The translations under genes were made by a program, and so were the position numbers. A stretch of 64,000 nucleotides of DNA from RGIG4608 sp045643885. GTDB lineage: Bacteria > Bacillota > Clostridia > Oscillospirales > CAG-272. The notes under the pieces were generated by a model. The model worked only from the letters and a program-made list of their open reading frames with translations. It was not told the DNA's origin and did not search any database. This document shows positions 61,672 through 64,000 of the stretch, in pieces (positions within the stretch are counted from its first letter, which is position 1; every line of letters begins with the position of its first letter). The stretch spans positions 1 through 64,000 of the forward strand of contig JAZRFY010000030.1 of assembly GCA_045643885.1 (NCBI GenBank), in the 5' to 3' direction.

Positions 61672-63207
61672 ATGAATGAAAACAACGGCGTTAATCGCGC
61701 CAAATTTTATCAGCTAGCCTTGTTCCCCCTGAACAACGGTGCAACTAACGTTTATTTCGTGCTTATACTTTCATATATATCAGTATTCGGAAATAAAGTT
61801 CTTGGTTTACTTGCACTTTTTGCTACCTTCATGGTAACGGGAATGCGTGTCTTTGACGCTATTACGGACCCCATTATCGGTGCTCTTATGGATAAGACCA
61901 ATACTAAATTCGGTAAATTCAGACCGTTTATGGTAATCGGTAATGCTATAATGGCAATAAGCGTATTCCTTTTGTACGTTGTTACTCCCTTCATACCCGA
62001 AAATATGATGTGGCTTCGTTATGTACTTTTTGTTCTTCTCTATGCTGTATGGGTTATCGGATACACCTTCCAGACGTCAGTAACGAGAAGCGCTCAGTCA
62101 GTACTTACAAACGATCCCAAGCAGCGTCCTCTCTTCACAATATTCAACACCATCGGATCACTCGCGGGTATGGGCGTTATGCAGGGCGTTGGTATGGTTA
62201 TGGCATGGGACTCATTTGCAGGTGACTATAACCAACAGTGGTATGCCATTATGACATTCGTTGGTGTTATAATTTCCGCCTTGCTCACTTTCCTTGCCAT
62301 TATCGGTATCAGTGAAAAGGACAACGAAAAATATTTCGGCATCGGTGGAGGACAGCAACAAGCTATTAAGATTTCTGAGTACGTTTCAATAGTAAAGCAC
62401 AATAAGCCCCTTCAACGATTGATGATTGCAGGCGGTGGATGCAAGCTGGCACTTTCAATAGCACAAAACATCAGTGTTTTAGCCATGCTTTATGGATGCA
62501 TGATGGGCAATTATGACCTCTTCAATATGGTTTTCATGGCACTTGGATATGTGTTCTCTGCTCCCTTCTTCATCCTTACAGTTCGCACCTCTCAAAAGCA
62601 CGGTCAAAAGCGCTCACTTATGACTTATGTCGCAGTGGCTCTTGCTTGCTACGTTGGTGTTCTTGCTCTTCTCTTGATATGGAGACCCGGTAATCCCGCT
62701 CTCAATCTCAGCCTTTGGGGTGAGAACGGTATCTCGATAAACCTTTATACAATATTGTTTATTCTCTTGTTTGGAGTTGGTTATGGCGCATACTATGCTA
62801 CTGCAGATATGCCGATTCCCATGGTTGCAGACTGCGCAGACTACGAAACGTATCGTTCAGGCAAGTTCATCCCCGGTATTATGGGAACACTCTTCTCTCT
62901 CGTGGACAAGCTTGTTTCAAGTCTTTCAGCATCAGTTGTGTCAATTGCACTTTTGTTTATAGGCATACATGATCTACCGACAAAAACAACTCCCTATGCT
63001 GACGGAATGAACTGGGTTGTAATAGTTTTGTTCTGTCTTATTCCTATGATTGCCTGGACAGTGACTCTCATAGCCATGAAGGGCTATTCCCTTGACGGCA
63101 ATCGTGTTAAAACTATACAAGCTGTCAATGCCGCTCGTAAGGCAGCCGTTGAAAACGGAATGTCTATAGAAGAGGCCTTGGCAACAATCAAGGATGACAC
63201 AATATAA
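61672..63207 (+). CDS. GPH-family sugar symporter
   Basis: 511 residues with about 12 hydrophobic segments. FDAITDPIIGALMDKTNTKF and the following GKFRPFM form the GPH signature in the first third (about 62-90), and ADMPIPMVADCADYETYRSG the matching loop in the second half. It is only distantly related to the GPH protein at 7483-8880. AAGGAGAT precedes the ATG, 51 bp after the GH2 gene; the pair suggests uptake of a beta-linked galactoside or glucuronide. Confidence 0.9.
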   Translation: MNENNGVNRAKFYQLALFPLNNGATNVYFVLILSYISVFGNKVLGLLALFATFMVTGMRVFDAITDPIIGALMDKTNTKFGKFRPFMVIGNAIMAISVFLLYVVTPFIPENMMWLRYVLFVLLYAVWVIGYTFQTSVTRSAQSVLTNDPKQRPLFTIFNTIGSLAGMGVMQGVGMVMAWDSFAGDYNQQWYAIMTFVGVIISALLTFLAIIGISEKDNEKYFGIGGGQQQAIKISEYVSIVKHNKPLQRLMIAGGGCKLALSIAQNISVLAMLYGCMMGNYDLFNMVFMALGYVFSAPFFILTVRTSQKHGQKRSLMTYVAVALACYVGVLALLLIWRPGNPALNLSLWGENGISINLYTILFILLFGVGYGAYYATADMPIPMVADCADYETYRSGKFIPGIMGTLFSLVDKLVSSLSASVVSIALLFIGIHDLPTKTTPYADGMNWVVIVLFCLIPMIAWTVTLIAMKGYSLDGNRVKTIQAVNAARKAAVENGMSIEEALATIKDDTI

Positions 63208-63219
63208 ATTTGAATAAAA

Positions 63220-63245
63220 AAACAGGAGCACCTGATGCTCCTGTT
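63220..63245. terminator. bidirectional terminator between GPH and phosphofructokinase genes
   Basis: AAACAGGAGCA and TGCTCCTGTTT form an 11-bp stem with a short loop, preceded by an A run and followed by ATTTTTATTTT, between convergent genes. Confidence 0.9.
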
Positions 63246-63269
63246 TATTTTTATTTTAAGTTGTGTAAA

Positions 63270-64000
63270 TCAGTCACCAAAAGAGATGCCTGTGTTGCGG
63301 GCTGTCTTTACAACGAAGCCGTTAGGATCAACGTTGTGGCTACCACCCTTACTTGTTTCACCTGTAGCACCACTACCAAGTACCTTTTCAAGAGAAACAG
63401 TCTGAGGCATTGCGTTATAGATTGTAACCATTTCACCGCTCTTGCCCTCGAAAAGAGCATCTACTGCAAGTGAGCCGAGCTTTGTGCAAAGGCTTCTATC
63501 GTACTGGCATGTTTCGCCACCACGCTGTGTGTGACCGATATTTGTTGCACGAACCTCTTTGCCACCAAGCAATGCTTCAAGCTGAGAAGCAAGCTGATCA
63601 CCTACACCGCCAAGACGGATTGTATCTGCACTATCAGCAACGATCTTCTTGATAACAACGTCGCCATCCTTAGGCTTAGCGCCTTCGGAAACAACGATTA
63701 CTGTATCGTAAAGTCCCTTTGCATCACGGTTCTTGATAACCTCTGCAATCTTGTTTACGTCGTAAGGAATTTCGGGCAAAAGGATGATATCGGCACCACC
63801 GGAGAGACCACCCTCAAGTGCGAGCCAACCACAGTTTCTACCCATAACCTCAAGAATCTGAACTCTATCGTGAGAATATGCTGTTGTTCTAACTCTGTCA
63901 ACTGCGTTGCAAATTACTCCAAGAGCAGTTGTAAAGCCGAATGTGATATCTGCATAGGAAACGTCGTTGTCGATTGTCTTGGGAACACCGATAACCTTAA
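63270..64000 (-). CDS. pfkA: 6-phosphofructokinase (N-terminus beyond window)
   Basis: 243 residues are visible; the start lies beyond the right edge. The frame continues past the internal ATG at 63845, as shown by the conserved VIGVPKTIDNDVSYADITFG (with the catalytic Asp in TIDND) and VMGRNCGWLALEGG downstream. NIGHTQRGGETCQYDR is the substrate-binding Arg segment. The enzyme makes fructose-1,6-bisphosphate. Lys in PKTIDND, where classical ATP enzymes have Gly, is typical of pyrophosphate-dependent or group III enzymes; the GGDG/GGDD site that would decide is outside the window. It would receive hexose phosphates from the sugar genes nearby. Confidence 0.93.
   Translation of the reverse strand, partial: KVIGVPKTIDNDVSYADITFGFTTALGVICNAVDRVRTTAYSHDRVQILEVMGRNCGWLALEGGLSGGADIILLPEIPYDVNKIAEVIKNRDAKGLYDTVIVVSEGAKPKDGDVVIKKIVADSADTIRLGGVGDQLASQLEALLGGKEVRATNIGHTQRGGETCQYDRSLCTKLGSLAVDALFEGKSGEMVTIYNAMPQTVSLEKVLGSGATGETSKGGSHNVDPNGFVVKTARNTGISFGD

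Overview
The window reads as a chromosome segment of an uncultured, gut-type, low-GC Gram-positive (Bacillota, Clostridia). This is inferred from A/T-rich spacers, consensus TTGACA/TATAAT promoters with 17-bp spacing, strong AGGAGG-type ribosome sites, GPH sugar symporters, a DUF6320 protein, TipAS and CPBP proteins, and many lipoprotein-anchored glycoside hydrolases (GH). No ribosomal or marker gene fixes the species.

Layout. (1) 1-2452, minus strand: pepT, tdk and a NERD-domain gene cut by the left edge, one operon. (2) 2609-8880, plus: a five-gene operon with an HD hydrolase, a condensation-like acyltransferase, a zinc-ribbon membrane protein (DUF6320), a GH36 alpha-galactosidase and a GPH transporter. 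(3) 8931-10668, minus: PspC protein and a GH79-like beta-glucuronidase. (4) 10745-11253: a candidate small RNA and tRNA-Pro(GGG). (5) 11289-14869, minus: a patchy cassette (NUDIX, lone TipAS, EamA, methyltransferase, CPBP) with short leader frames, two of them matching the start of peptide deformylase. (6) 15201-21860, minus: a CxxC-repeat lipoprotein and a 1511-residue GH95 lipoprotein, separated from an AraC regulator by a palindromic region holding two opposed promoters. (7) 23054-52962, minus: about 30 kb of closely packed genes that look like a Gram-positive polysaccharide utilisation locus. Upstream are an Ig-like lipoprotein, an RDD protein and a sugar ABC importer (binding protein, two permeases, an ATPase with large insertions). 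These are followed by GH43, an SGNH esterase-like protein, GH3, large repeat lipoproteins, a metallophosphoesterase, a GDPD phosphodiesterase, GH2, a second GH43 and a PHP protein. (8) 53267-56176, plus: a second AraC regulator and a DUF4886/GLUG lipoprotein. (9) about 56289-56338: a 3' fragment of the same tRNA-Pro in direct orientation, so that the 45 kb between the two tRNA sequences has the geometry of a tRNA-integrated island. (10) 56636-63207, plus: a domain-permuted GH3 with a membrane segment at each end, a GH2 and a second GPH transporter. (11) 63270-64000, minus: 6-phosphofructokinase, cut by the right edge.

How it fits together: lipoproteins on the outer face (GH95, two GH43, SGNH/CE-like esterases, GDPD, metallophosphoesterase, discoidin and GLUG modules) would trim a decorated, probably fucose- and pentose-containing glycan. 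The ABC importer and two GPH symporters would carry oligosaccharides inward. Cytoplasmic GH2, GH3, GH36 and GH79 enzymes would finish hydrolysis and feed glycolysis. The two AraC proteins are the obvious local regulators. The substrate is not readable from sequence alone.
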